Notes: generated by a model from the sequence alone, not told the origin. Numbered from the stretch's first letter, positions 1 through 8,525 are shown. The stretch is 13,057 nucleotides of DNA from JARRRL01 sp037380725 (GCA_037380725.1 JARRRL010000115.1:1-13057); one strand, 5' to 3'. Translations and numbers: made by a program.

Positions 1-66
1 GTATGATTCATGCGGGTGTACATGAGGAGACTAAGGATAAAGTTTGTCATTTTTATGGGGGGCTGC

Positions 67-306
67 GAACTGAAATTCAAAAGTGGCGCTAACACCGCAA
101 CACTAGAAGAATTAAATAAATATATGGATAAGCCGATCGAAATATGGCAATGAAAATATTTGAATAATGTGATTGAGCAAGATTACCGTCCAGTCAAAGA
201 AAAAATGAGTCAAGCCAAGGGTTTCAAAAAGTTTCACTCGGCCCACAATACGATTCGTAGCGCTGAACTCTGTCGAATGCTGAAAAAAGGCCAGCATGTT
301 TTGTGA
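67..306 (+). pseudogene. IS6-family transposase, C-terminal remnant
   Basis: Frame 1 reads ELKFKSGANTATLEEL..., PIEIWQ, a TGA stop at 151-153, then KYLNNVIEQDYRPVKEKM and GFKKFHSAHNTI...MLKKGQHVL, ending at TGA 304-306. The KYLNN-(I/V)-(V/I)EQD(H/Y)R segment and the closing MLKKGQ motif are hallmarks of IS6/IS26-type DDE transposases. The Glu of VIEQD is the last catalytic acidic residue in that family. Nothing of the N-terminal HTH or the first two catalytic Asp residues is visible, and sequence before base 67 does not continue the match. With an internal stop and no 5' half, it cannot make an active enzyme. Its 3' end abuts an IS3-family fragment on the other strand, so this is a scar of successive insertions and deletions. 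The open frame on the minus strand over the same bases is a shadow. Confidence 0.8.
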
Positions 307-434
307 GCTTTTAGCGCCTCGATAGCAACCTTCGCCTTGAACTCTGATGTGAATGTTTTTCGTGTCATCTTAATCCCCTTGTTCACAGTGATGTCTATCT
401 TAAACTCACTGTCTCAATTCCGGGGTCCACTATA
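300..434 (-). mobile_element. IS3-family element, left-end remnant (TIR plus start of orfA)
   Basis: Read on the minus strand, bases 434 to 369 hold a terminal repeat-like end (TATAGTGGACCCCGG, then AATTGAGACAGTGAG) and a good ribosome binding site (AGGGGATTAAG) before ATG at 368-366. The peptide that follows is MTRKTFTSEFKAKVAIEALK, the typical first residues of IS3-family OrfA, the HTH-containing small frame. The match stops around base 300 after about 22 codons, where it runs into the IS6-type remnant. OrfB with the DDE domain is absent. The outer end lies at about 431-434, exactly where the interrupted Fic reading frame begins. The precise end base is uncertain because no right end or target duplication is present for comparison. 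Confidence 0.78.
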
Positions 435-435
435 G

Positions 436-1349
436 ATTGAGGCTAGCGAGTTATCGTCTTATGCCTCTACCAGCATCGAGGTAAACCCCCTGCCCCTCAC
501 TGAGGTAAAGCGCTTATTAAAGACCCAAAAAGAGCATGTGCGAGATACCAAACGGGAGGTGCTGAATTACAATAAAGCGCTGCAATCTCTCTATGCCGAT
601 GTGCGCTCGGGTAAGTTCAAGCTGAATATAAAAACGCTGGAGAAAGTTCAGAGGCAAGTCGTTCATGACTTGATGGATAATCCAGCCCATTGTTGTGCTT
701 TGCGGGAAACTCCAGTTATTATTCGTAATCCTAGAAAAATTGACGAGATTATTTTTACCCCACCTGACATCAAAGACGTTAAAAAGCTCACTGTAGATTT
801 ATTTAAGTTTATTGAAGATCATATCGGGAAGATCGACTCTATAATTTTAACAGGAATTTTCCATCTCCAATGCGTAATCATTCACCCTTTTATTGATGGC
901 AACGGCAGGACAACACGGCTGCTTACCACCGCTATTCTAGGGAAAACCGGACTGGATTTGTTTGAGATATTCAGCTTTGAGAATTACTACAATCACAATA
1001 TTACGCGCTACTTTAAAGCCGTTGGCCTTGTAGACGACTATTACGAGCTGAAGAATGATATAGATTTCTCTGCCTGGCTGGAGTATTTCACAGACGGCAT
1101 ATTGGATGAGCTTCGTCGCGTGCGCAAAACGTTGCCGGAACAGGCTGAAAAAAACCGCGCCTAGAACCGCATCATCGTCAAATATTGGATTATATTAAAG
1201 AGCGCGGAAGCATTACGCAGCGCGAATACGGTAGCATATCTTCGCGCAGCCTTGCTTCGAGAAAGCTTGACTTTGATAAGCTGCTTAAACTAAATCTCAT
1301 CAAAGCGAAAGGCATAGGGCGTGGTACGTACTATGTTTTGGCCCTTTGA
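436..1349 (+). pseudogene. Fic-domain protein (AMPylase-type), 5'-truncated and frameshifted
   Basis: Fic enzymes transfer AMP or related groups to target proteins. The open frame starts right after the IS3 end, following an in-frame TAG at 433-435. It reads SSYASTSIEVNPLPLTEVKR, the usual region of the N-terminal inhibitory helix, so the true start was lost. From the GTG at 538 onward it could still yield about 208 residues. The catalytic motif HPFIDGNGRTTR is intact, with His encoded at 883-885. The frame ends at 1164 just after a seven-A run (1148-1154). Shifting one frame there restores PRLEPHHRQILDYIKERG and a winged-helix-like tail to TGA 1347-1349. The inhibitory motif (S/T)xxxE(G/N) reads SxxxEV, with Val replacing Gly/Asn. 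The gene is probably dead or crippled; a truncated enzyme with the core Fic fold remains possible. The A-run could also be a sequencing error or a slippage site. Confidence 0.82.
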
Positions 1350-1775
1350 AACATCCGCTATTGGCCATCTCGCACCATCTCGCAATTATTCAAATACAGA
1401 ATATATGAATACAAAAGGCGCTTGATGCGTATTCCGGAGCATGATAAGCACTTTGGCATTTTTTCCAGAATCAGTGCTCAACAGGCGGAATGAAATAATT
1501 TTTTCGTTTACATTAACATCTTATGCGTTGATTTTCCTTAACTTTACCACTGCCACATCACTTGCTTGACCAAATGTCGCCATCAACGACAGGACAACAA
1601 TATTGACAGGCACTGCAGATAAATCAATAATCTTCCACACTCGCCATCTGCTGTAACGTCAGAATTTTAGCAGGACGCTATATATTCGATCGTTTTCGTC
1701 AAGAGTTTTAATCCACCCCAGAACTTTAAGGTTATTCAGGTTCTCTCTGGATGACATGGAAAAAAGGGATCTGTT
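1350..1775. other. Gene-poor gap between the Fic remnant and the phosphoesterase
   Basis: I see no complete gene here. The stretch is AT-rich and holds the short relic at 1555-1593 described separately. Its last 15 bases carry the ribosome binding site of the following gene (AAAAAGGGA at about 1761-1769). No convincing -35/-10 pair or terminator hairpin stands out. Confidence 0.5.
1555..1593 (-). repeat. Relic copy of part of the beta-propeller lipoprotein gene
   Basis: Bases 1555-1590 match 7025-7060 at 33 of 36 positions, including an identical 18-mer (CAAATGTCGCCATCAACG), at a constant offset of 5470. The later copy lies inside the lipoprotein gene and encodes PLMATFDQASDVP on the minus strand. 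Here the same strand and frame read SLMATFGQASDVA and then drift to a stop. The reading-frame match extends only about 13 residues. This looks like a scrap of a paralogous or duplicated gene, not a functional repeat. Confidence 0.55.
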
Positions 1776-3857
1776 ATGTCGATGAATAAAATAGAGCATG
1801 TGGTACACTTGATGCTGGAAAACCGGTCATTCGACTCGCTGCTTGGCTGGCTATATCAGCAGAAATCTCCACAACACAATATTCCTCCAGCAACATCGGG
1901 CGACGAGTATCGCGGTTTGCAGTCGGTTGATCTTGAATCATTTACCAACAGCGTAGCAAAATTCGATATTTCTTCTCCGCCAATAAGGGGCGCCATCGGC
2001 GCTAGCGTACCGGATATTCACCCCGGTGAAGAGTATCGTCATATTAATATGCAGTTATTTGGCGAGCATACTGTGACCACAGGTGACAAGCCGACCATGA
2101 AAGGTTACATGGAAGATTATGCGGATATGTTGCAAAAGGGAGGTTATAAAGAAGAGCAAATCAAATCGATGGCCGATATGGTGATGCAGAGCTTTACTCC
2201 TGAGCAATTGCCAGTGCTTAATCAATTGGCCGAACACTATGCCGTTTGCGACGATTGGTACTCCTCTGTGCCCTCCCAGACAAACACCAACCGGGCATTC
2301 GGCTTGATGGGGGATGCCCATGGCCTGGTCGACAATGGTTTTTTGGAAACCAATCCCATTGCCAAAAGTCTTGGCAACATCTTAGGGATGGGTATAGGGG
2401 ATGACCGCTTTCCGGACAAAACCCTGTGGAATGCACTTGAAGAAGGCGGCCTGGATTGGAAGGTATTTTTCCAAACCTCGATGATCCCCCAAAAGATCTC
2501 CAAATTGATCGAACATGGCAACGATCTGTCGAAGATCCTACCCTACCTCGGCAAGCCGGGTATCTTGCTGCAAGAAATGCTCAACCTATTTTCACCCTAC
2601 ACGAATTACCTTTATGAAATCTCTTCTGGTGAAGTTGAGTCCTGTTACAGCTACCGGCTTTATACTCAAGTCAGAGAGAATATTCCCGATGCCGCTTCAC
2701 ATTTTGCTAAGACCGAGGAGTTTCATACCTTGGCCAGAACCGGGAAGTTACCCAAATACAGTTACATTGAACCTTTTTGGACGATATCCAGAACAACCGT
2801 CGATCAAGGTATCAGTCGCCTGTTTACTACCATGGGTAACGATTACCACCCGCCGGGTAATCTCAATGAAGCAGAGAATTACGTCAAGTCCATTTACGAA
2901 AGCCTGATCGCCAACAAGGCGTCTTGGGATAAAACCTTGTTCATTATCACTTTCGACGAGCCGGTCGGCGCATTCGACCATGTCAAACCACCGGCGGCCA
3001 CACCGCCATGGGGCGATGGCCAGCCCGAATTTGAATTGCAAGAAGGCTTTGAGTTTAACCGTTTCGGTAGCAGGGTTCCGGCCATTTTGATCTCTCCGCT
3101 GATTGAAAAAGGCACGGTGTTCCGCTCTAAAACAGATGTGCCTTTTGATCATACATCGGTGATCAGCACAGTACTGGATTGGTGTGGTATGGCCGACAAA
3201 ACTGCCGAGTTTGGCGAGCGCACCAAAGCGGCGCCAAAATTTGATCACGCCATCACACGCGACAAACCGAGGAGCGATGCTAGTGATATCGGTTTTCTCA
3301 ACCTTGGCCGAAAAATGGGTGCACCAGTCAGTTATGGTGACCGCTTCTATCTTAAAAACCAAAGCGGGGATATCTTGAGCGACTTTAAGTTGGCTGAAGT
3401 GGCGGGCCCGGTCAGCTACATCCCGGAGTCCATTCATGGTATTGCATTCGATATGAACTTGATGCAAAACTTCCCGACGCTTGGTCAAGATGGCAAAACC
3501 CGTCTGTTTTGTCAGGCAGTCGGAGTCGTGGACCCTCAAGAAATCTGCCACAATGATTTCTTACATTTAATTTCTGACGAACAGGGTCTCGGCTCATTTA
3601 ACTATCTCGGCGCATGGTATGAATCTCATGATTGTTTTTACTTCAATGTTTACTTGCGTGGCGAACATGCCCCGAAACAATTGTGGCAAATCCAAAAGCT
3701 GGAAGGTGAAGGTTCGGTCAAGTTCGGTGACAAGGTTTACCTGGTCAACCAACACTTTGCCAATCAACGACTGAGCAAGGATAACAGACCGCTTCAGGGA
3801 AAATGGATCACCACCAAAGAGCAAGGTGACTATTGGATAATTTTACCGGTAGAATAA
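1776..3857 (+). CDS. Phosphoesterase family protein (phospholipase C / acid phosphatase superfamily)
   Basis: The 693-residue product belongs to the phosphoesterase superfamily of bacterial phospholipases C and AcpA-type acid phosphatases, which hydrolyse phosphate esters. Visible family landmarks are ENRSFD (Glu15-Asn16, metal binding in the family), SVPSQTNTNR (about 165-173, with Thr169 where the nucleophile is expected), DEPVGAFDHV (394-403) and FDHTS (457-461). The usual form of the third motif is DEWGGFYDHV, so the Trp-Gly pair is replaced by Pro-Val here. Residues from about 515 to the end are rich in GDRFYLKN and GDKVYLVN-type strands and suggest an added beta-sandwich or trefoil-like domain. 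No N-terminal signal peptide or twin-arginine motif is visible, although many relatives are exported. The ATG follows AAAAAGGGA by about 6 bases. It appears to be a single-gene unit; substrate unknown. Confidence 0.85.
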   Translation: MSMNKIEHVVHLMLENRSFDSLLGWLYQQKSPQHNIPPATSGDEYRGLQSVDLESFTNSVAKFDISSPPIRGAIGASVPDIHPGEEYRHINMQLFGEHTVTTGDKPTMKGYMEDYADMLQKGGYKEEQIKSMADMVMQSFTPEQLPVLNQLAEHYAVCDDWYSSVPSQTNTNRAFGLMGDAHGLVDNGFLETNPIAKSLGNILGMGIGDDRFPDKTLWNALEEGGLDWKVFFQTSMIPQKISKLIEHGNDLSKILPYLGKPGILLQEMLNLFSPYTNYLYEISSGEVESCYSYRLYTQVRENIPDAASHFAKTEEFHTLARTGKLPKYSYIEPFWTISRTTVDQGISRLFTTMGNDYHPPGNLNEAENYVKSIYESLIANKASWDKTLFIITFDEPVGAFDHVKPPAATPPWGDGQPEFELQEGFEFNRFGSRVPAILISPLIEKGTVFRSKTDVPFDHTSVISTVLDWCGMADKTAEFGERTKAAPKFDHAITRDKPRSDASDIGFLNLGRKMGAPVSYGDRFYLKNQSGDILSDFKLAEVAGPVSYIPESIHGIAFDMNLMQNFPTLGQDGKTRLFCQAVGVVDPQEICHNDFLHLISDEQGLGSFNYLGAWYESHDCFYFNVYLRGEHAPKQLWQIQKLEGEGSVKFGDKVYLVNQHFANQRLSKDNRPLQGKWITTKEQGDYWIILPVE

Positions 3858-3894
3858 TCCATTTCAACGCTAGCCAATCTCTCGAATGTAGGAG

Positions 3895-3920
3895 ACTGCT
3901 TCTCTGAACGGGGAAGCAGT
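3895..3920 (+). terminator. Hairpin between the phosphoesterase and nsrR genes
   Basis: ACTGCTTC (3895-3902) pairs perfectly with GAAGCAGT (3913-3920) around a 10-base loop. It lies 38 bases past the phosphoesterase stop and 45 bases past the nsrR stop on the other strand, so it could end either transcript. The following bases are only mildly T-rich (TTTGAGAAGATTTAAAT), so termination efficiency is uncertain. Confidence 0.45.
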
Positions 3921-3964
3921 TTGAGAAGATTTAAATAGTTGCGACATTTTAAAAATCCATATTT

Positions 3965-4366
3965 TCATTTCAAACTGGCATCGGCAAGCGTGTATTGGTT
4001 AAGCACAGCAATATATGACCTTGTTGCCTCAAACAAATAATGCTTAAGTTGACACAATTCTGTGATGCGGCATGTGTTGGTTTTGGCATCAAAACACTCC
4101 ACCATATTCATATTAGGTTCTAATTCTGATATTAAATCACCTAGCCGCAATGTTGTTGTGTCTTTAGCAATTTTTATGCCTCCGCCTTTGCCTTTAACCG
4201 TTTCAATGTAAGTAAGTTGTGACAGACGATGCACAACCTTCACCAAATGGTTACGTGAGATATCAAAATGTTCGGCTATCTCTTTGACACTCGACATCCT
4301 GTCAGGATGTGAAGCAAGATACATAAGCGTTCGTAGCGCATAATCTGTGAATGACGTTAATTGCAT
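3965..4366 (-). CDS. nsrR: NsrR, nitric-oxide-sensing Rrf2-family repressor
   Basis: The 133-residue protein is a full-length Rrf2-family regulator starting MQLTSFTDYALRTLMYLA. A winged helix-turn-helix covers about residues 25-60 (VKEIAEHFDISRNHLVKVV). The three conserved iron-sulfur cysteines are Cys91, Cys99 and Cys105 (VECFDAKTNTCRITELCQLK), and Asp8 matches the fourth cluster ligand described for Streptomyces NsrR. The C-terminus AVLNQYTLAD is also typical. In this family nitric oxide nitrosylates the cluster and relieves DNA binding. The gene is divergent from hmp, and the operator lies between them, which fits repression of hmp and possibly of nsrR itself. No strong Shine-Dalgarno is visible before its ATG. 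Confidence 0.93.
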   Translation of the reverse strand: MQLTSFTDYALRTLMYLASHPDRMSSVKEIAEHFDISRNHLVKVVHRLSQLTYIETVKGKGGGIKIAKDTTTLRLGDLISELEPNMNMVECFDAKTNTCRITELCQLKHYLFEATRSYIAVLNQYTLADASLK

Positions 4367-4388
4367 AATATAACCATGAAAAAATGGG

Positions 4389-4417
4389 TTGACAACTTAA
4401 GGGGCCTTTTATAATAT
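4389..4417 (+). promoter_or_regulatory. hmp promoter
   Basis: A perfect -35 box TTGACA (4389-4394) is followed by TATAAT (4410-4415, 15-bp spacer) or TAATAT (4412-4417, 17-bp spacer). The -10 region lies inside the palindromic NsrR operator, so repressor binding would block RNA polymerase directly. Confidence 0.7.
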
Positions 4418-4444
4418 ATATTCAAAATACATATTATAAAAGGC
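4404..4444. promoter_or_regulatory. NsrR operator within a 41-bp imperfect palindrome
   Basis: The core at 4413-4435 is an 11-1-11 inverted repeat: AATATATATTC, one A, then AAATACATATT. The right half matches the gammaproteobacterial NsrR half-site AAATRCATCTT at 10 of 11 bases, and the left half matches AAGATGYATTT at 8 of 11. Symmetry continues outward (GCCTTTTATAATAT... with ...ATATTATAAAAGGC), centred on base 4424, well past the usual 23 bp. It lies between the divergent nsrR and hmp genes and overlaps the hmp -10 box. Confidence 0.85.
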
Positions 4445-4451
4445 TTTGAGT

Positions 4452-5684
4452 ATGCTCTCTCAACAAACCATAGATATTGTCAAATCAAGCGCTTCCATTT
4501 TAAATGAACACGGCGAGACACTCACCAAGCATTTCTACAAGCGCATGTTTTCACACAACCCAGAGATCGCGCCTTTCTTTAACCCTACCAATCAAACGAA
4601 TGGAACGCAACAGCGCGCCTTAGCGGCAGCCATATGCGCGTATGCTGCTAATATCGACAATCTTGAAGTTTTGGGCGGAGCGGTTGAGTTGATCGCCCAT
4701 AAACACGCCTCTCTACAAATTAAGCCAGAACATTACCCCATTGTTGGTGAAAATCTTTTAGCCTCCATTCGCGAAGTGTTGGGCGACGGCGCGACGGATG
4801 AAGTGATCAATGCATGGGGTGAAGCCTATGGTTTCTTGGCGGACATTTTGATTGATCGTGAACAACACATCTACAAAGAAACGGCAGAAAAAACTGGTGG
4901 CTGGGAAGGCTTTAGAAAATTTAAAATTGATCGCAAGGAAAAAGAAAGCAGCATCATTACCTCCTTTTATCTTAAGCCGGAAGATGGCGGCGCATTGCCC
5001 GATTATATGCCCGGTCAATATATTACGGTGCGAATGCCGACAAAAGATGGATCAAGCACAATGCGTAATTACAGCCTGTCTGACAGGCCGGGACAGGATT
5101 ATCTGCGCATTAGTGTAAAGAAGGAAATCGCTACCAAGGAGAAAACACCCGATGGTTACGTGTCAAATCTTTTACATGATGAAAAAAATGTCGGTGACGT
5201 AATTGATCTGGCGCCGCCATGCGGGGAATTTTTCCTAAATGTAAAAGATCGCTACGAACGCCCCTTGGTATTGCTCGCCGCAGGCATTGGAATTACGCCA
5301 ATTCTAAGCATTCTAAAATCGGTGCTTAATGCCAAACAGGATCGCGAAATTTTCTTTGCACATGGCTGCCTCAATGAAGCAGTGCAACCCTTTAAAACAA
5401 CGATTGATAATCTGGCGAAAAAATACCCTAACCTCACTGTGCATTACCGTTACAGCGATGCCGAAAATGGCTCGGTAAAGCGCAAAGGAAATTGTTCAAG
5501 CGGCTTTATCAATGCCGCATTAATTGAATCTTTTGTGCCGGATCATCATGCGGATTACTATTTTTGCGGACCCAAGCCATTTATGGTTAGTATTTATCAA
5601 AATTTACTCAAATGGGACATTCCCGAGCCTCAAGTGCATTTTGAATGCTTTGGTCCACGTGAAGCGCTTACAAAAACCTCATAA
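4452..5684 (+). CDS. hmp: Flavohaemoprotein, nitric oxide dioxygenase
   Basis: The 410-residue Hmp converts nitric oxide to nitrate using O2 and NAD(P)H in the cytoplasm. The globin domain (about 1-140) keeps Tyr29, Gln53, the proximal haem ligand His85 (AHKHASLQIKPEHY) and Tyr95 in register with E. coli Hmp, plus the REQHIY segment bearing the catalytic-triad Glu (137 here). The FAD domain shows the flavin motif RNYSLSD. The NAD domain shows GIGITPILSIL, YYFCGP and the closing HFECFGP. I chose ATG 4452, giving MLSQQTID as in E. coli MLDAQTIA; the in-frame TTG at 4446 is less likely. AAAAGG at 4438-4443 is a plausible ribosome binding site, though it overlaps the operator. It is slightly longer than the usual ~396 residues. 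Regulation by NsrR is strongly indicated. Confidence 0.95.
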   Translation: MLSQQTIDIVKSSASILNEHGETLTKHFYKRMFSHNPEIAPFFNPTNQTNGTQQRALAAAICAYAANIDNLEVLGGAVELIAHKHASLQIKPEHYPIVGENLLASIREVLGDGATDEVINAWGEAYGFLADILIDREQHIYKETAEKTGGWEGFRKFKIDRKEKESSIITSFYLKPEDGGALPDYMPGQYITVRMPTKDGSSTMRNYSLSDRPGQDYLRISVKKEIATKEKTPDGYVSNLLHDEKNVGDVIDLAPPCGEFFLNVKDRYERPLVLLAAGIGITPILSILKSVLNAKQDREIFFAHGCLNEAVQPFKTTIDNLAKKYPNLTVHYRYSDAENGSVKRKGNCSSGFINAALIESFVPDHHADYYFCGPKPFMVSIYQNLLKWDIPEPQVHFECFGPREALTKTS

Positions 5685-5783
5685 ATACTACTGTTAAATG
5701 TATCCGTTCGATGCAGCCCGCCTTGCCTATTGCAGTTTTGTTCTTTTGGTGTTCTGTTGAGTGTGTATACCGGATTCATTAAT

Positions 5784-5805
5784 GGCGGGAGGATGCCCCC
5801 CCGCC
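5784..5805 (+). terminator. GC-rich hairpin after hmp
   Basis: GGCGGG (5784-5789) can pair with CCCGCC (5800-5805), and the flanks AATGG and CCATT offer further pairing outside it. The T-rich run ATATTTTTTATAAT lies about 10 bases further on. It sits between the convergent hmp and lipoprotein genes and may end hmp transcription. The lipoprotein stop is only 31 bases from the stem, so it might serve both. Confidence 0.45.
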
Positions 5806-5835
5806 TTTCACCATTATATTTTTTATAATCCCTGT

Positions 5836-8405
5836 TTACTGTGCCCCAGTAGATGATATCGGATTATTCCACTGGGATGACCACACGTGATTTCCATAGA
5901 CAAAATGCACCGATTCGCCCATCAACAGTCCACGTTGAATATGCCCCCATCGGCGTTCTGCTTCATTCTCACTGCTGTAACTCTTCAGCGTACCTACTGC
6001 CGTCAACGTTTTGGCCTCTGAATTAACTTCGAGTAGTTCCAGTCCATCGTACAGCCAATGGTAATCCGCTTTAAATTCATCGGACGTATTTTCACCTTGC
6101 TGCGCTCCTGTCACGGACATGGGAATGGTGATGCGATGCGTCTGTGTATCAACATGAAATAGCTCGCTCAAGGCTTTAGCGTCATACTCAAGAGGCGAAT
6201 TACTGTATTGATTACCATACACCTGCCGATCGACTTCACGGGGTGCAGCTGGATTTGACACATCAAACAAACTTACTTTTATGCCTTGTTGTCGACCCTC
6301 ATCCGAAGCTTGACGGCCCACACCCAATAGCAAGTTCGAACCAATAGGATGCAAATAGTCCGCAAAACCTGGTATTTCAACGGAACCAGCAATGAAAGGA
6401 TCTTCCGGTGACGTTAAATTGATTGCGTACAGCGGATCAGTGCGCTGAAATGTCACCACATAGGCCATGTCACCCACATAACGCACGGCATAGATATCCT
6501 CATTGGGTTTACCAATGGCGCTGGGGCGATTGCTATTCGGTATATCCGCTACAACATCAAAACGAGCTGCACCGTCATTGGCTTCTTTTAGAATTGTTAA
6601 TCGGTGCGCAAATCGTCGTTCACCATCAGACTGTTCTGTGTGCACAACTCGCAGATAATCACCACTTTCACTTAATCTAAACGCGGGATTATTAAATCCC
6701 ACATGCCCTGATAATGAAGTCGAAGCATGGTACACCGGGAAACCATCTGAGATCGCAAATTTATGAATATCAAAATTTTCTGGGTAATGTTGCTCAATTA
6801 AATACATCGATTCCGTGGATGCATACAGTTCATAACTGTTTCCTAGCATACAAGCCGAGGCACGCGCATCCGGATCCGCTAAGGGCACTGCGGTAATCGT
6901 AACCCACTGCGCATACTTATTCGAACTGTCATACGTATCAGGAACAAAACAATCATTTTCAGATATTAATTTATCGACTTCAGCATCGTTGTAAACTTGA
7001 TCGGGCAATAAAGCCTCTATAGGTACATCACTCGCTTGATCAAATGTCGCCATCAACGGCGGAACTTCATCCATCGGGTAAAAGCTCGTGACCACAAACA
7101 ATGTGTTGTTCACGACACGACTGGAAATGTACTGCCCCTCAATCGCGAGTTTCCACGCTTCTGTCACTTGCGCAGGATTATTAACTCGATATGTGCTTAA
7201 AATCGTTCGATTTTGATGATAGTCTTGCAATACGGCGGCGCCCTCCGCTCTGCTCACGGCTACACCAGATCCTGCACTGCTTGTTTCACTACTGCTTGCT
7301 TCGCCACCATCAGTTTCTATGAATGGTGCCTCAACTGGTGCTTCAAATATGACATCATCGTAATAGATGTGATAATAGTTCTCACTGGACACAACTGACA
7401 ATAATTGCTCATTATTGATTTTCTCAGCAAGATACAACCCTTGAATGGTCGTATTATTATCATCTAAAGTGATGCGCCCAACCTCACTGGCACTAGCCGG
7501 GTCCGCATCCACGGCCATGACGCGAATTGTTGGCGCTTGGCTCTCTGGCTATTGGGTGCAATACTTAAACGCGCGGAAGATACCGACACAGCAGTGCTTG
7601 CACTTCCAGAACCAGCGCTTCCAGAACCAGCACTGCCTCCAGCACTCATGCTATTATCTACACTATCGACTGGTTCATCGAGACTCATGACCACTTCAGA
7701 CCCTGCAAACGCATCTAATTCAAGTACTTCACCAGACCCATTTGTACCGTCATCGACGTCAATCAAGGGATCAACTTCGATCACGCCATCCACCGGCATC
7801 AAAAAATCATACTCTGGCTGCTCAGCGATATAGAGATAACGTCCATCGAATTTCACTAAATCGGCTTCATCTACTCCCTCTTCCTGAAGATTCGTTGTGG
7901 AAAAACCACCCCCAGATGAACCGCCCCCATCAACGCCGACACTGGGCGCACTGAGTGCGAGGTCACCCGATTCGCTGTTAAGTGCATTATCACTCATCGG
8001 CGCGCCACCGATGGTTTGAATCCCCTCATAAGCATGCATGGGGTCATCACATAAAGCATCTTGGTAGCGTTGCTCCACACCCGCTTTTAAAACGGCTTTG
8101 AATTTTTCTGGAGTTGCCGGCACCAATTGCCGAGGGGTTTGCTCAGTGGAATTAGATAATTCGAGGGATTGACTCAAGGTTGAAGGTGAATTTCCGTTAC
8201 TCTCTTCACCAAGATTATAATTTTTAGCAGCAAAATCGTAATCACATCCCGAGAGCAGCATCAGGAATGCCACAAACACCCCCGTAGCGAATACACAGGT
8301 TAATTTTAAGATAGAATGACCAACTGTCGAAGCGCATTCAATGCAGCTCATACCAGCGCGCTTATTCAATTTATTCGATAAGTTATCGTATTGTTGTCTC
8401 AACAT
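5836..8405 (-). pseudogene. Beta-propeller lipoprotein (Beta_propel/COG4880-type), frameshifted
   Basis: Two adjacent minus-strand frames make one protein of about 855 residues. The N-terminal part runs from 8405 into the overlap near 7545; the rest ends at 5836. The N-terminus has a hydrophobic segment ending LMLLSGC, a lipobox, though preceded by an unusually long ~35-residue leader. TTNLQEEGVDEADLVKFDGR, VRYVGDMAYVVTFQRTDPLY and DYLHPIGSNLLLGVG are the signatures of the secreted C-terminal beta-propeller family (COG4880, PF09826). A Gly/Ser/Ala-rich linker follows the first blade. The frames join by a one-base step near 7541-7548 (CTCTCTGG on the plus strand): ...APNSQ then ESQAPTIRVMAVDADP. 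ATG 8405 is preceded by a strong GAGGGGAGG site. The single lesion may be a young pseudogene or a read error. The function of the family is unknown; surface or periplasmic location is inferred. Confidence 0.8.
7603..7632. repeat. 15-bp tandem repeat, two copies
   Basis: CTTCCAGAACCAGCG is repeated directly as CTTCCAGAACCAGCA. On the minus strand each copy encodes a five-residue Gly/Ser/Ala unit (SAGSG) of the low-complexity linker in the lipoprotein. Both copies stay in frame. The repeat lies about 60 bp from the frameshift. Confidence 0.8.
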
Positions 8406-8508
8406 ATTAATGCCTCCCCTCAAGGCAAGCCGTACACGAATGCGTGGTGTAAAAATAAATCTGGCTTACTTTCCCTGAATCGGTGCTCATCACGTATACG
8501 TAGAATAA

Positions 8509-8525
8509 GTGGGAAATTTTCCCAC
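8509..8525. promoter_or_regulatory. 17-bp palindrome, putative operator (copy 1)
   Basis: GTGGGAAATTTTCCCAC is a perfect inverted repeat with 8-bp arms around one central T. Its centre (8517) is 112 bp from the lipoprotein ATG on one side and 111 bp from the beta-barrel ATG on the other, the position expected for shared control of divergent genes. A near-identical site precedes the DUF6502 gene at 10684-10700. I do not recognise it as the site of a known regulator. Confidence 0.7.

Noticed and set aside
112..297. Minus-strand 61-codon frame over the IS6 remnant
   Set aside because: The plus strand encodes recognisable transposase residues; the minus frame is low complexity and Phe-rich.
2748..3551. 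Long minus-strand open frame of 267 codons inside the phosphoesterase gene
   Set aside because: It lies wholly antisense to a gene with clear family motifs, and its peptide resembles no family; it is a shadow of the coding strand.
7603..7632. CRISPR-like repeat
   Set aside because: There are only two abutting 15-bp units with no spacers, in frame inside a coding linker.
7537..7833. Plus-strand frame opposite the lipoprotein repeat region (ALPEPALPEPALPPAL)
   Set aside because: The Pro-rich peptide is produced by the 15-bp repeat read on the wrong strand; the minus strand has the family motifs.
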